Positions 1 through 7,610 of a DNA stretch of 37,292 nt are shown piece after piece; positions within the stretch are counted from its first letter, which is position 1, and each line of letters begins with the position of its first letter. Location: positions 1-37,292 of the forward strand of contig JARKOL010000159.1 of assembly GCA_029975745.1 (NCBI GenBank), written 5' to 3'. This DNA is from Myxococcota bacterium (lineage in GTDB: Bacteria; Myxococcota_A; UBA9042; DTJE01). The notes under the pieces were generated by a model. The model saw only the letters and a program-made list of their open reading frames with translations, ran no database searches and was not told where the DNA came from. The position numbers were made by a program, and so were the translations under genes.

Positions 1-151
1 TTTCTTGTGCCTGCCAAGAAGGCTGTCTCGGGAGATCAAGCAGTTACGTGACCTGATGCCCCGAATCCTGGGGTGAACTCCCTCGCCGAACGCCCGCGCG
101 AGCCCGTCAGGACTTCACCTGCGAACAGCGCGGATTGCTCCCGGATCGGTT

Positions 152-784
152 CTAGTAGATTCCCAGGTCCATCTGCGCGTCTTCGGTCGCCATCGTCCGA
201 GGGTCCCACGGGGGGTCCCAGACCAGTTCCACGGTGGCCTCGCGAAGGCCGCGGGCCAGCAGGGCGCCCTGGCGGACCATCTCCATCAACTGGGGCGCGA
301 ATGGACACATCGGCGAGGTCAAGGTCATTCGGATGTTCGCGGTACGGCCGTTGGGCGCCAGATCGACGCCGTAGATCATGCCCAGGTCGGTGATCGGCAA
401 CCCCAGCTCGGGCTCGATCACCTGGGCCAGTCCGTCCCAGATAGCGGCCTCGGTGGCGGGTCCCGACGGACGCGCGGCCAGCTCGGCCAGCGCCACATTC
501 GCCGCCTCGGTGGCCATCGAGTCCGGATCCCAGGCGGGCTCCTTGGTGAACTCCAGGCGCCCGTCCATCAAGCCGGGGATCGTTTCCAGCGCCGCGCGTA
601 TCGGGCCCAGCAGGCGGCGCGCCAGGGGCTCCTGGGCCACGCGAACCACGGCGGTCAGCCCGTGATCGACGACATCGACCGACAGCACCAGGCCCAGGTC
701 GATGATGGAGCAGCCGGTCTCGGGCTCGATGACGGTGCGCAGGGCATCCAGAACCTGCGCGCGTGTCACGGGATCGGGCGTCAT
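152..784 (-). CDS. sufT: SufT-like iron-sulfur assembly factor with two DUF59 (MIP18) domains
   Basis: A 210-residue protein built of two tandem DUF59/MIP18-type domains, roughly residues 5-95 and 110-205. Each has the family's PE..(G/C)..I.DLG motif (DLGLV near 29, DLGMIYGV near 133). Members of this family help mature Fe-S proteins and often end suf operons. Only the second copy keeps the conserved cysteine, in TSPMCP (C160). The matching part of the first copy (RVAQEP) has none, so the first half may be structural or regulatory. The ATG at 784 overlaps the TGA of sufSU (ATGA), which points to translational coupling and fixes the start. The family call is firm; the exact role (target delivery versus general assembly) is inferred from position. 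Confidence 0.88.
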   Translation of the reverse strand: MTPDPVTRAQVLDALRTVIEPETGCSIIDLGLVLSVDVVDHGLTAVVRVAQEPLARRLLGPIRAALETIPGLMDGRLEFTKEPAWDPDSMATEAANVALAELAARPSGPATEAAIWDGLAQVIEPELGLPITDLGMIYGVDLAPNGRTANIRMTLTSPMCPFAPQLMEMVRQGALLARGLREATVELVWDPPWDPRTMATEDAQMDLGIY

Positions 785-2559
785 GGGTGACCTCCTTGCG
801 TTTCGCCGTGCGCCAGGCTTTCCTCCAGCGTCGTCCAGGGCAGCAGCGCGCACTTGACCCGGACCGGAAGGTCCCGAACCCCCTGGAGCACCTCGACGTC
901 GCCCAGGTCCAGCCCCGCCGGCAGCGGTTCCCCTCGCAGCATTGCCTTGGTCCCCGCCAGCAGCGCGCGCGCCTCGGGCAGCGTCCGGCCCTTCAGGCGC
1001 ACGGCCAGCATCGACCCGGATGCCACCGAGATCGAGCACCCGTGCCCCAGAACCTGGATGCCGGCGATCCGTTCGCCCTCCAGCCGCAGCCGCAGCGTGA
1101 CCTCGTCGCCGCACAGCGGGTTCTTGCCGGACCACTCGACCTGCGCGCCATCGACCGGTTCGCGCCCCGCCGGGTGCAGGTAGTGGTCCATCACGACCTC
1201 GCGCATCAGTCCGTCGTCCCCGAGATCCTCCCCCAAGCCCGTCCCCGCACCCGTACCCGAGCCCGTCCCCGTACCCGTACCCGTCCCCGTACCCGTACCC
1301 GTCCCCACCCCCGCCCCCACCCCCGCCCCGACCCGCGGCGCGTACTTCCGTACCACGCCCTCCAGCGCATCGACCAGCCGGTCGATCTCGGCCTCGGTGG
1401 TATGGACGGAGAACGACGCCCGCGTGGTCGCGGCAAGTCCGAAGCGCTTCATCAGCGGCTGGCAGCAGTGGTGGCCTGCCCGAACCGCGATGCCGCGCGC
1501 GTCCAGTTCCTGGGCGATGTCGTGCGGGTGGGCCGCATCCAACGTGAACGACACCAGGCTGCCGGCCCAGTCCGGCCCGGGGCCGGGTCCCAGGATCCGA
1601 AGCCCCGCCAACCGGGACAGCCGGGCGTGGGCGTACGTGCCGACGGCCCGGTCGCGCTCCGCCACGTTCGCCATCCCCAGCGCCGCCAGCCAGTCGATCG
1701 CGGCGCCGAATGCGACGGCGCCTCCGATGTCCGGCGTGCCGGCCTCGTAGCGCGCGGGGGGATCGGCGTAGGTCGAGGCATCGAGTTCGACGTCGCGAAT
1801 CATCTCGCCCCCACCCAGGAAGGGGTCCATTTCGTCGTAGCGGGACGTCCGGACGACCAGCGCCCCCATGCCGGTCGGGCCCAGCATCTTGTGGGCCGAC
1901 ACGACATAGAAGTCCGGGTCCAGCACGGCAAGGTCGATCGGCAGGTGGGGCGCGGCCTGGGCGCCGTCGATCAGCACCGCGGCCCCGACGGCACGGGCGG
2001 ACGCGACGATGCGCGCAACCGGGTTGATCGTGCCCAGAACGTTCGACACGTGGGTCACCGCGACCAGTTTCACGCGAGGCGACAGCAGTGCCTCGAACGC
2101 GGCCAGATCCAGCCGCCCGTCGTCGGTGATCGGAATCTCGCGAATCACGGCCCCGGTGCGACGGGCCAGCAGGTGCCACGGCACCAGGTTCGCGTGGTGC
2201 TCCATGCGCGTGACCAGGATCTGGTCGCCCGCGCGAACGTTGCGGTCACCCCACCCATGGGCGACCAGGTTGACGCCCTCGGTCGCGTTGCGGACGAACA
2301 CGACCGCGGATGGCGATGGCGCCCCCAGGAAGGACGCGACCTTGCCCCGGGCATCCTCGTAGGCACGGGTGGCCTCCTCGGACAGCCGGTACACGCCCCG
2401 GTGGATGTTGGCGTTCGATTCCTCGTAGTACCGGGACAGGGCCGCGATTACCGCCCGCGGCTTCTGGGTCGTCGCGGCGCTGTCCAGATAGGCCAGCGCA
2501 TGCCCGTTCATCTCGCGGGCCAGGATCGGAAACTCGCGGCGAATCGCCTGGATGTCCAA
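781..2559 (-). CDS. sufS: SufS-SufU fusion: cysteine desulfurase joined to its sulfur-acceptor protein
   Basis: A single 592-residue reading frame. Residues 1-408 are a SufS-type PLP cysteine desulfurase: SAHK with K224 as PLP lysine, and RAGHHC with catalytic Cys365 followed by an extra Cys366. Residues 410-445 are a Gly-Thr/Gly-Val/Gly-Ala repeat linker. Residues 450-592 are SufU, with the three zinc/sulfur cysteines C483 (NPLCGD), C508 (GHGCSIS) and C570 (RVKCALLPW). SufU normally takes persulfide sulfur from SufS by zinc-ligand exchange; here donor and acceptor are tethered. The TTG at 2559 is chosen because GGAGG sits 7 nt upstream and the protein then begins MDIQAIRREFP, as usual for SufS. 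The nearest upstream gene is the Rieske ferredoxin. The fusion is read directly from the sequence; tighter sulfur transfer is inference. Confidence 0.95.
   Translation of the reverse strand: MDIQAIRREFPILAREMNGHALAYLDSAATTQKPRAVIAALSRYYEESNANIHRGVYRLSEEATRAYEDARGKVASFLGAPSPSAVVFVRNATEGVNLVAHGWGDRNVRAGDQILVTRMEHHANLVPWHLLARRTGAVIREIPITDDGRLDLAAFEALLSPRVKLVAVTHVSNVLGTINPVARIVASARAVGAAVLIDGAQAAPHLPIDLAVLDPDFYVVSAHKMLGPTGMGALVVRTSRYDEMDPFLGGGEMIRDVELDASTYADPPARYEAGTPDIGGAVAFGAAIDWLAALGMANVAERDRAVGTYAHARLSRLAGLRILGPGPGPDWAGSLVSFTLDAAHPHDIAQELDARGIAVRAGHHCCQPLMKRFGLAATTRASFSVHTTEAEIDRLVDALEGVVRKYAPRVGAGVGAGVGTGTGTGTGTGTGTGSGTGAGTGLGEDLGDDGLMREVVMDHYLHPAGREPVDGAQVEWSGKNPLCGDEVTLRLRLEGERIAGIQVLGHGCSISVASGSMLAVRLKGRTLPEARALLAGTKAMLRGEPLPAGLDLGDVEVLQGVRDLPVRVKCALLPWTTLEESLAHGETQGGHP
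1237..1332. repeat. in-frame hexanucleotide tandem repeat coding the SufS-SufU linker
   Basis: About 96 bp of degenerate units of the type ACCCGT/CCCCGT on the plus strand. They encode alternating Gly-Thr, Gly-Val and Gly-Ala dipeptides (residues 410-441 of the fusion) on the minus strand. A 6-bp period keeps the frame when units are gained or lost, so linker length could vary between strains without breaking the fusion. Confidence 0.85.
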
Positions 2560-2686
2560 TGTCAGTCCTCCCCCCCGGGACGCCTGGTGCCGGGTACCCG
2601 ATCCGGTCCCCGGGCCCCGTCCCCCTGGACTGCTGCGCCCACCCAAGGCCGCAAGGGCGCCGTCAAGCCGGCGCAGTCCAGGGACG

Positions 2687-3001
2687 TCAGTCCTCCCGCA
2701 CCTGCACGCGGTCGCCCTCGACACGTACGGCCCACGTCCGCAACGGCGCCACGGCGGGCATCCCCGTCGCACGCCCCGATTCCAGGTCGAACCGCCCGCC
2801 ATGGTGCGCGCACTCCCACGCCCCATCCCCCGCCAGGCATCCCGACGCCAGGTCCAGATCCTCGTGCGTGCAAAGCGCATCCAGCGCGAACACGCGTTCG
2901 CCCACGCGCACCAGCATGACCGGTTCGCCTTCCACGAAGACCGTAACCGCCGCCCCGTCCCCCAGGTCGTCCACGGCCGCCACGTCCCGCCAATCGCCCA
3001 T
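2687..3001 (-). CDS. Rieske-type [2Fe-2S] ferredoxin of the suf operon
   Basis: A 104-residue one-domain Rieske protein. The cluster ligands are visible as C44-T-H46 and C64-A-H-H67. The pattern matches small soluble Rieske ferredoxins (NirD/dioxygenase-ferredoxin type), and there is no membrane segment. Rieske ferredoxins at this place next to sufD are seen in other suf operons, where an electron-supply role in cluster assembly is suspected but not proven. Two starts are possible. The ATG at 3016 overlaps the sufD stop (TGATG) but has no clear ribosome site. The ATG at 3001 has GGAGG 5 nt upstream and was chosen. Confidence 0.88.
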   Translation of the reverse strand: MGDWRDVAAVDDLGDGAAVTVFVEGEPVMLVRVGERVFALDALCTHEDLDLASGCLAGDGAWECAHHGGRFDLESGRATGMPAVAPLRTWAVRVEGDRVQVRED

Positions 3002-3015
3002 CGCGCCCTCCCGCA

Positions 3016-4209
3016 TCAGGCCGCCGCCAACGCCGTCCGCAGCCGGTCCCGGACCCGGTCCGCCATGGCCGCCACCGGCAGTCCGGACAGCACCGGCTCG
3101 ACGAAGCCCTCGACCAGCATCGCGTAGGCATCGGAACGCGTCAGCCCCCGGGACCGCAGGAAGAACACCGCCTCCTCGTCCACGGGCGCGACCGCCGCGC
3201 CGTGCGTGCAGCGGACGTCATGGTTCAGGATCTCCAGCTCCGGGATGGTCTCGGCCACCGCGTGCTTCGACAGCAGCAACGAGCGCGCCTCCTCGAACGC
3301 CTGGCTGCGCGCGGCCCCCGGGGCGATGCGCAGCAGCCCCGTGAAGATGGACCGGCTGCGATCCGCGGCGACCGCGCGCCAGGTCACCCGGCTTTCCGAG
3401 TCCCCGACCGCGTGATCCTCGACCGCCCGGAAGTCGGCACGGGCCCGACCCGCGGTGAATGCCATGCCCAGCCCTTCGACCCGGCCTCCCGGACCCCGAA
3501 TCACGGGGGCCGCCTCGACCTTCACCAGCCCCTCGGGCATCAGGATGTGGACGTGCTGGAGCGACGCATCCCGATCCACCTGGTAGGCCGCGCGGGTGAA
3601 CGCGACGCCCCCGGGACCGCCCGATTCCAGACGGGCGTGGGTCGCCGTCGCGCCCGGCCCCAGCACGACCTCGGTCACCGCCGCGCCGAATCCGGCGGGC
3701 ACGTCCAGTTCCTCGATCACGGTCGCCTTCGCCTGGGCTCCGACCAGAACCAGGGTGCGAAGCGCCGAAAGCCTCCCGCCGTCCCCGGTCCGAAAGCGCA
3801 GCACGATCGGCGCCTCCACCCGCGCCCCGTCCGGGACGACCACGACCGCCCCCGCCGAGAACATCGCGAGGTTCGCGGCCAGCAGCGCATCGTCCATACC
3901 GGACACTTCCCCCAGGCTCTCGCCGATGCGAGCCGCCAGGTCCGATGCCAGCGCCTGGCCGAACGGCAGGACCCGCACGCCGGCAGCCACCGCCTCGTCG
4001 GGCACGTCGAAGGACGCGTCCACCGCGACCACGGGCGCCTCCAGAAGTTCGCGCGTACACGCGCCTCCCGGCAACAGGGCGGCCGCCTCGGTGAACCGGA
4101 ATCGATGCGTAGCCCGGTCGGGCAACGGCAGGTCCAACGCCCGCACGGCGGCATCGGCCCGCAGATCGGCCAGGAAGGCCGGCTCGTTCTCGAATCGCTG
4201 CAAGGTCAT
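3016..4209 (-). CDS. sufD: SufD, scaffold subunit of the SufBCD complex
   Basis: A 397-residue protein with the SufB/SufD beta-helix core. Its C-terminal half shows the family motifs: a hydrophilic helix region, LLLSKHA, then ILNHDVRCTHGAAVAPVD near residues 325-345, and FFLRSRGL. SufD pairs with SufB and docks the SufC ATPase to form the cytoplasmic scaffold where clusters are built. The His in DVRCTHG corresponds to the conserved histidine region of SufD. The ATG at 4209 has a GGAG-type site 6-7 nt upstream. sufB ends 46 nt upstream and the Rieske gene follows at once. Confidence 0.93.
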   Translation of the reverse strand: MTLQRFENEPAFLADLRADAAVRALDLPLPDRATHRFRFTEAAALLPGGACTRELLEAPVVAVDASFDVPDEAVAAGVRVLPFGQALASDLAARIGESLGEVSGMDDALLAANLAMFSAGAVVVVPDGARVEAPIVLRFRTGDGGRLSALRTLVLVGAQAKATVIEELDVPAGFGAAVTEVVLGPGATATHARLESGGPGGVAFTRAAYQVDRDASLQHVHILMPEGLVKVEAAPVIRGPGGRVEGLGMAFTAGRARADFRAVEDHAVGDSESRVTWRAVAADRSRSIFTGLLRIAPGAARSQAFEEARSLLLSKHAVAETIPELEILNHDVRCTHGAAVAPVDEEAVFFLRSRGLTRSDAYAMLVEGFVEPVLSGLPVAAMADRVRDRLRTALAAA

Positions 4210-4255
4210 CTGTCACTCCACGCCGGCGCGGACCCTGGTCCCGGCCCGCCCCCGT

Positions 4256-5665
4256 CTAGCCCACCGACCCGGTCATCTCGAGCTGGATCAGGCGGTTCAA
4301 TTCCACCGCGTATTCCATCGGCAACTCCTTGACGAAGGGCTCGATGAACCCGTTGACGATCGTCAGGGTCGCCTCGTCCTCGGTCAGCCCGCGACTGCGC
4401 AGGTAGAACATCTGGTCGTCGCCGACCCGCGACACCGTTGCCTCGTGACCGATCCGCGCGCCGTTCTCGGCGATCTCCATCGTCGGGTACGTGTCCGACC
4501 GCGAGCGCTCGTCCATCAGCAGCGCATCGCACTTCACCGACACCTTCGCGCCGGTCGCATTCGGGTACACCTTGACCAGCCCGCGGTAGGACGCCCGCCC
4601 GCCATCCTTGCTGATCGACTTGCTGGTGATCGTCGATGTCGTGTTCGGCGCCGCGTGAATCACCTTGGCGCCCGCGTCCTGGTGCATGCCCTCGCCGGCG
4701 AACGCAATCGACAGCACCTCGCCGTGCGCCCGCTCGCCGACCAGGTAGATGGCCGGATATTTCATCGTCAGGCGCGACCCCAGGTTGCCGTCAACCCACT
4801 CGACCTGGGCCCCCGCATGGGCCTGGGCCCGCTTGGTCACCAGGTTCAAGACGTTCTTCGACCAGTTCTGGATCGTGGTGTAGCGGACCTTCGAGCCGGG
4901 CAGCGCGATCACCTCGACCACCGCCGCGTGCAGGCTGTCCGTCGCGTACGTCGGCGCCGTGCATCCCTCGATGTAGTGAACGCTGGCCCCCTCGTCCACG
5001 ATGATCAGCGTCCGCTCGAACTGGCCCATGTCCTTCAGGTTGATGCGAAAGTAGGCCTGGAGCGGGATCTTGACATGCACGCCCGGCGGCACGTACAGGA
5101 ACGAGCCACCCGACCACACCGACGAGTTCAGCGACGCGAACTTGTTGTCATTGGGAGGAACGACCGTGCCGAAGTACTTGCGAACCAGTTCCGGGTGATC
5201 GCGCAGCGCCGAGTCCATGTCCGTGAAGATCACGCCCTGCTTCTCGATCTCGGCCTGGATCGAGTGGTAGACGACCTCCGACTCGTACTGGGCGCTGACG
5301 CCAGCCAGGAACTTGCGCTCGGCCTCGGGCACGCCCAGGCGCTCGAACGTGTCCTTGATGCCCTGGGGAACCTCGTCCCAGGTGCGCCCCTGGCGGTCGG
5401 CCGCACGGACGAAGTAGATGATGTTCTCGAAATCGATCGCGTCCAGGACGGCACTGTTTCCCCAGCGCGGCATCGGGCGATCGCGGAACATCCGCAGGGC
5501 CTTCAGCCGGAACGCCAGCATCCACTCGGGTTCCCCCTTGAGCCGGCTGATATCGCGGACAACCGCTTCGGACAGGCCGCGGCGCGTCTTGTACACCGAC
5601 CGATCCGGGTCCGAGAAGCCGTACTGGTAGTCGCCGACCAGTTCCGGCGAAGTCTGCGCTTCCAT
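4256..5665 (-). CDS. sufB: SufB, core scaffold of Fe-S cluster assembly
   Basis: A 469-residue protein of normal SufB length and strong family identity. Recognisable blocks are [27 protein letters not shown] with a conserved cysteine, [10 protein letters not shown], and the C-terminal YLRSRGL followed by [13 protein letters not shown]. SufB is the subunit on which the nascent cluster forms from sulfide delivered by SufS/SufU. The start at ATG 5665 is set by AAAGGAG 7 nt upstream; the open frame extends 22 codons further without a ribosome site. It follows sufC by 20 nt. Confidence 0.97.
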   Translation of the reverse strand: MEAQTSPELVGDYQYGFSDPDRSVYKTRRGLSEAVVRDISRLKGEPEWMLAFRLKALRMFRDRPMPRWGNSAVLDAIDFENIIYFVRAADRQGRTWDEVPQGIKDTFERLGVPEAERKFLAGVSAQYESEVVYHSIQAEIEKQGVIFTDMDSALRDHPELVRKYFGTVVPPNDNKFASLNSSVWSGGSFLYVPPGVHVKIPLQAYFRINLKDMGQFERTLIIVDEGASVHYIEGCTAPTYATDSLHAAVVEVIALPGSKVRYTTIQNWSKNVLNLVTKRAQAHAGAQVEWVDGNLGSRLTMKYPAIYLVGERAHGEVLSIAFAGEGMHQDAGAKVIHAAPNTTSTITSKSISKDGGRASYRGLVKVYPNATGAKVSVKCDALLMDERSRSDTYPTMEIAENGARIGHEATVSRVGDDQMFYLRSRGLTEDEATLTIVNGFIEPFVKELPMEYAVELNRLIQLEMTGSVG

Positions 5666-5685
5666 GGCAACACTCCTTTCCGGGG

Positions 5686-6477
5686 TCACGCGGATACGGC
5701 CTGGGACGCCACCGCGTCGGCCTCGACCCACTCGTAGCCCCGGGATTCCAGTTGGGTGGCCAGTTCGGGCCCGCCCGACATCGCGACGCGACCGTCCAGG
5801 AACACGTGGACATGGTCGGGTCGCACGTACTCGAGGATTCGCTGGTAGTGCGTCACCAGCACCACCGACACGCCCTGCGCGATGGCGCGGTTGATGCCCG
5901 CGGCAACCGTGCGCAGCGCGTCGATGTCCAGGCCCGAGTCGGTCTCGTCCAGCAGCGCCAGCTTCGGCTGCAGCAGCAGCATCTGGAGGATCTCCAGGCG
6001 CTTCTTCTCACCGCCCGAAAACCCGTCGTTGACGTGGCGCGTCGCGAAGGAGTCGGGAATGCCCAGGTCCGCGAAGGCCGCCGACAGCTGCTTGCGGAAC
6101 TCGCGGGCCGGGACCTCGCGCCCCATCGCCCGAAGCGCCGACCGCAGGAACTGCGCGACACCGACACCCGGAATCGCGACCGGGTACTGGAACGCCAGGA
6201 AGATGCCCGCCCGCGCCCGCTCGGTCACGTCCATCCGCAGGAGGTCGCGCCCCTGGTAGCGGATCTCGCCGCCATCCACGACGTAGGCCGGATGCCCCAT
6301 GACGACGTTGGACAGCGTGCTCTTGCCGGACCCGTTGCGCCCCATGATCGCGTGGACCTCGCCCGGCCGCACGACCAGATCGACCCCGTTCAGAATCGGC
6401 TTGCCAGAGATCGATGCGCGCAGCCCCAGGACTTCAAGAATCGGCGCCGCGACACCCGTGTTGGTTTCGTGATTCAT
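5686..6477 (-). CDS. sufC: SufC, ATPase subunit of the SufBCD complex
   Basis: A 263-residue ABC-type ATPase with Walker [10 protein letters not shown] (residues 46-54), signature FSGGEKKR, Walker [13 protein letters not shown] and switch histidine in VTHYQR. The ETDSGLD form and the absence of any membrane partner are typical of SufC, which powers conformational change in SufB-SufD. Its ATG at 6477 overlaps the TGA of the Rrf2 regulator (ATGA), so the regulator and first structural gene are coupled. GGGAG lies 9 nt upstream of the ATG. Confidence 0.97.
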   Translation of the reverse strand: MNHETNTGVAAPILEVLGLRASISGKPILNGVDLVVRPGEVHAIMGRNGSGKSTLSNVVMGHPAYVVDGGEIRYQGRDLLRMDVTERARAGIFLAFQYPVAIPGVGVAQFLRSALRAMGREVPAREFRKQLSAAFADLGIPDSFATRHVNDGFSGGEKKRLEILQMLLLQPKLALLDETDSGLDIDALRTVAAGINRAIAQGVSVVLVTHYQRILEYVRPDHVHVFLDGRVAMSGGPELATQLESRGYEWVEADAVASQAVSA

Positions 6478-6980
6478 TCGAAAATACTCCCGCTTTCGTT
6501 CGAACTCGCACCGGCGCCCTCGCTGCCTGCCGCGTGGGCCACAGCCGCGGGCCGCCAGTTCCGATCGCCCTCCATCCGGACAAGATCCTTCAGGGTCACA
6601 TTGGACAGCAGATCCGCCACCACCTGGCGCAGCGCCCCGAAGACGCGCCGCAGTCCGCAGTCGGGCGCACGCTCGCACGCCGACAGGGCCGGCGCCACGC
6701 AGCGCCCCGTCCGAAGGGCCTCGCCCGAGAACGCCGCAAAGGCGTCGTGGAGGGTAATCGTCCCGGGTTCCCTGGCCAGCCGGATGCCGCCGTGAACCCC
6801 CCGGGTCGTCTCGACCAGACCCGCCTGCCGCGCCAGCCCCACCAGTTTCGCGACGTACTGGGGCGACATCCCCTCGGCGGCCGCCACTTCGGGAATCGTC
6901 GCCGACGTGCCGCGGTCCCAGGCCTGCGCCAGCCGCATCAGGCACCGGACGCCGAACTCTTCGGTGGCGCTGACCTTCAA
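6474..6980 (-). CDS. Rrf2-family iron-sulfur regulator of the suf operon
   Basis: A 168-residue Rrf2/IscR-family winged-helix repressor. The N-terminal wHTH (MKVSATEEFGVRCL, then SPQYVAKLVGLARQAGL and TTRGVHGGIRLAR) is followed by three cysteines, C94, C102 and C108 (C-x7-C-x5-C), of the type that bind an Fe-S cluster in IscR. It probably senses cluster supply and represses its own operon. The chosen start is TTG 6980, which has GAGG 5 nt upstream and gives the canonical Rrf2 N-terminus. The frame is open to ATG 7058, but that would lie upstream of the promoter. The last 30 residues (Ser/Ala/Gly-rich) are poorly conserved in type. Confidence 0.9.
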   Translation of the reverse strand: MKVSATEEFGVRCLMRLAQAWDRGTSATIPEVAAAEGMSPQYVAKLVGLARQAGLVETTRGVHGGIRLAREPGTITLHDAFAAFSGEALRTGRCVAPALSACERAPDCGLRRVFGALRQVVADLLSNVTLKDLVRMEGDRNWRPAAVAHAAGSEGAGASSNESGSIFE

Positions 6981-7007
6981 GGGCACCTCGCAAGCGTCGC
7001 AACCAGG

Positions 7008-7040
7008 ACTAATATGGTCAAAGTTTACTGATATGTCAAG
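7008..7040 (-). promoter_or_regulatory. suf operon promoter with overlapping direct-repeat operator
   Basis: On the minus strand, TTGACA (7039-7034) is followed after 17 nt by CATATT (7016-7011), a good sigma-70-type pair that ends about 30 nt before the TTG start. The same stretch read on the plus strand holds two near-identical copies, ACTAATATGGTCAA (7008-7021) and ACTGATATGTCAAG (7027-7040). They are 19 nt apart, one covering each promoter element. This is the obvious site for autorepression by the Rrf2 protein. The promoter is clear; the operator assignment is inferred. Confidence 0.65.
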
Positions 7041-7108
7041 ATTCACCGAGACCCGCACCGTCGAGATTGCAAATCACCTGAATAGATGGAGGGTTTGACC
7101 CTGATGCA

Positions 7109-7123
7109 CCCCCGGGACGGGGG
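7109..7123 (-). terminator. GC-rich hairpin after the YbjN-like gene
   Basis: CCCCCG and CGGGGG form a perfect 6-bp stem with a 3-nt loop, starting 18 nt after the stop codon of the YbjN-like gene. There is no T-run behind it, so it may only pause polymerase or protect the mRNA end. It also separates this gene from the suf promoter region. Confidence 0.35.
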
Positions 7124-7140
7124 CTCCGGGCGCGGCGGAA

Positions 7141-7524
7141 TCAATCGAAGAAGTCGCGCAGCCCTTCGACCTGGAACAGCATCGCCTCGTCGGCGTGCAG
7201 GACTTCCAGGAAGCTGGCGAAGGCCGCCCGGTTGTAGGGCAACGGGAAGTAGCCCTCCATCATGAAGTCGCCGTCGCCATCGACGTAGGCGCGCGCGACA
7301 CCGGCCCGGGCGTTGATCTCGTTCACGATCTCCTTGAAATCAGACAGGTTGTCCTTGGCGTACTCGCTGCCGGCGAACATGATCGTGATCAGCACGCCGC
7401 CCCGGAACTCCTTGAACAGGAAGTTCAGGTACCGCTCGTGGGTAGCGCGGAAGTTGTTCTCGCCCTCCTCGACCTCGTATCCCTGGAACTCGAGATGGGT
7501 GACAATTTCCTGCAAATCGGCCAT
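7141..7524 (-). CDS. YbjN-like small protein
   Basis: A 127-residue acidic soluble protein that resembles the YbjN / type III secretion chaperone-like fold. It starts with an alpha helix and GYEVEEGENNFRATHE, then beta strands (YLNFLFKEFRGGVLITIMF), a helix with SDFKEIVNEINARAGVARAYVD, and a final F..FLEVLHAD helix. The function of such proteins is poorly known (regulatory or chaperone-like). The ATG at 7524 has GGAGG 7 nt upstream; an upstream ATG 14 codons earlier lacks a site. It appears monocistronic between the PPIase pair and the suf operon. Confidence 0.68.
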   Translation of the reverse strand: MADLQEIVTHLEFQGYEVEEGENNFRATHERYLNFLFKEFRGGVLITIMFAGSEYAKDNLSDFKEIVNEINARAGVARAYVDGDGDFMMEGYFPLPYNRAAFASFLEVLHADEAMLFQVEGLRDFFD

Positions 7525-7553
7525 GACGAGGCCTCCGTCAAGAGAGTCCACGT

Positions 7554-7583
7554 TCAATACCGCCAATGGGGACCGCGCGTCAA
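7554..7583 (-). promoter_or_regulatory. possible promoter of the YbjN-like gene
   Basis: Minus-strand TTGACG (7583-7578) and TATTGA (7559-7554) are spaced 18 nt apart, about 30 nt before the ATG. The -10 element is weak, so this is tentative. Confidence 0.32.
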
Positions 7584-7610
7584 CCGGAAGCGGCGAGGGC
7601 GCGCAAGTGG

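Noticed and set aside
2-20. Inverted repeat TTCTTG...CAAGAA at the window edge, and CCCC...GGGG at 59-73, as suf operon terminators
   Set aside because: The stems are only 4-6 bp with 7-nt loops and no T-run. They start 79 nt or more after the sufT stop. The 1-151 stretch shows no gene or RNA that I can support.
1237-1332. CRISPR or satellite-like repeat
   Set aside because: The repeat is a 6-bp period inside a continuous reading frame and codes a Gly-Thr linker; there are no spacers.
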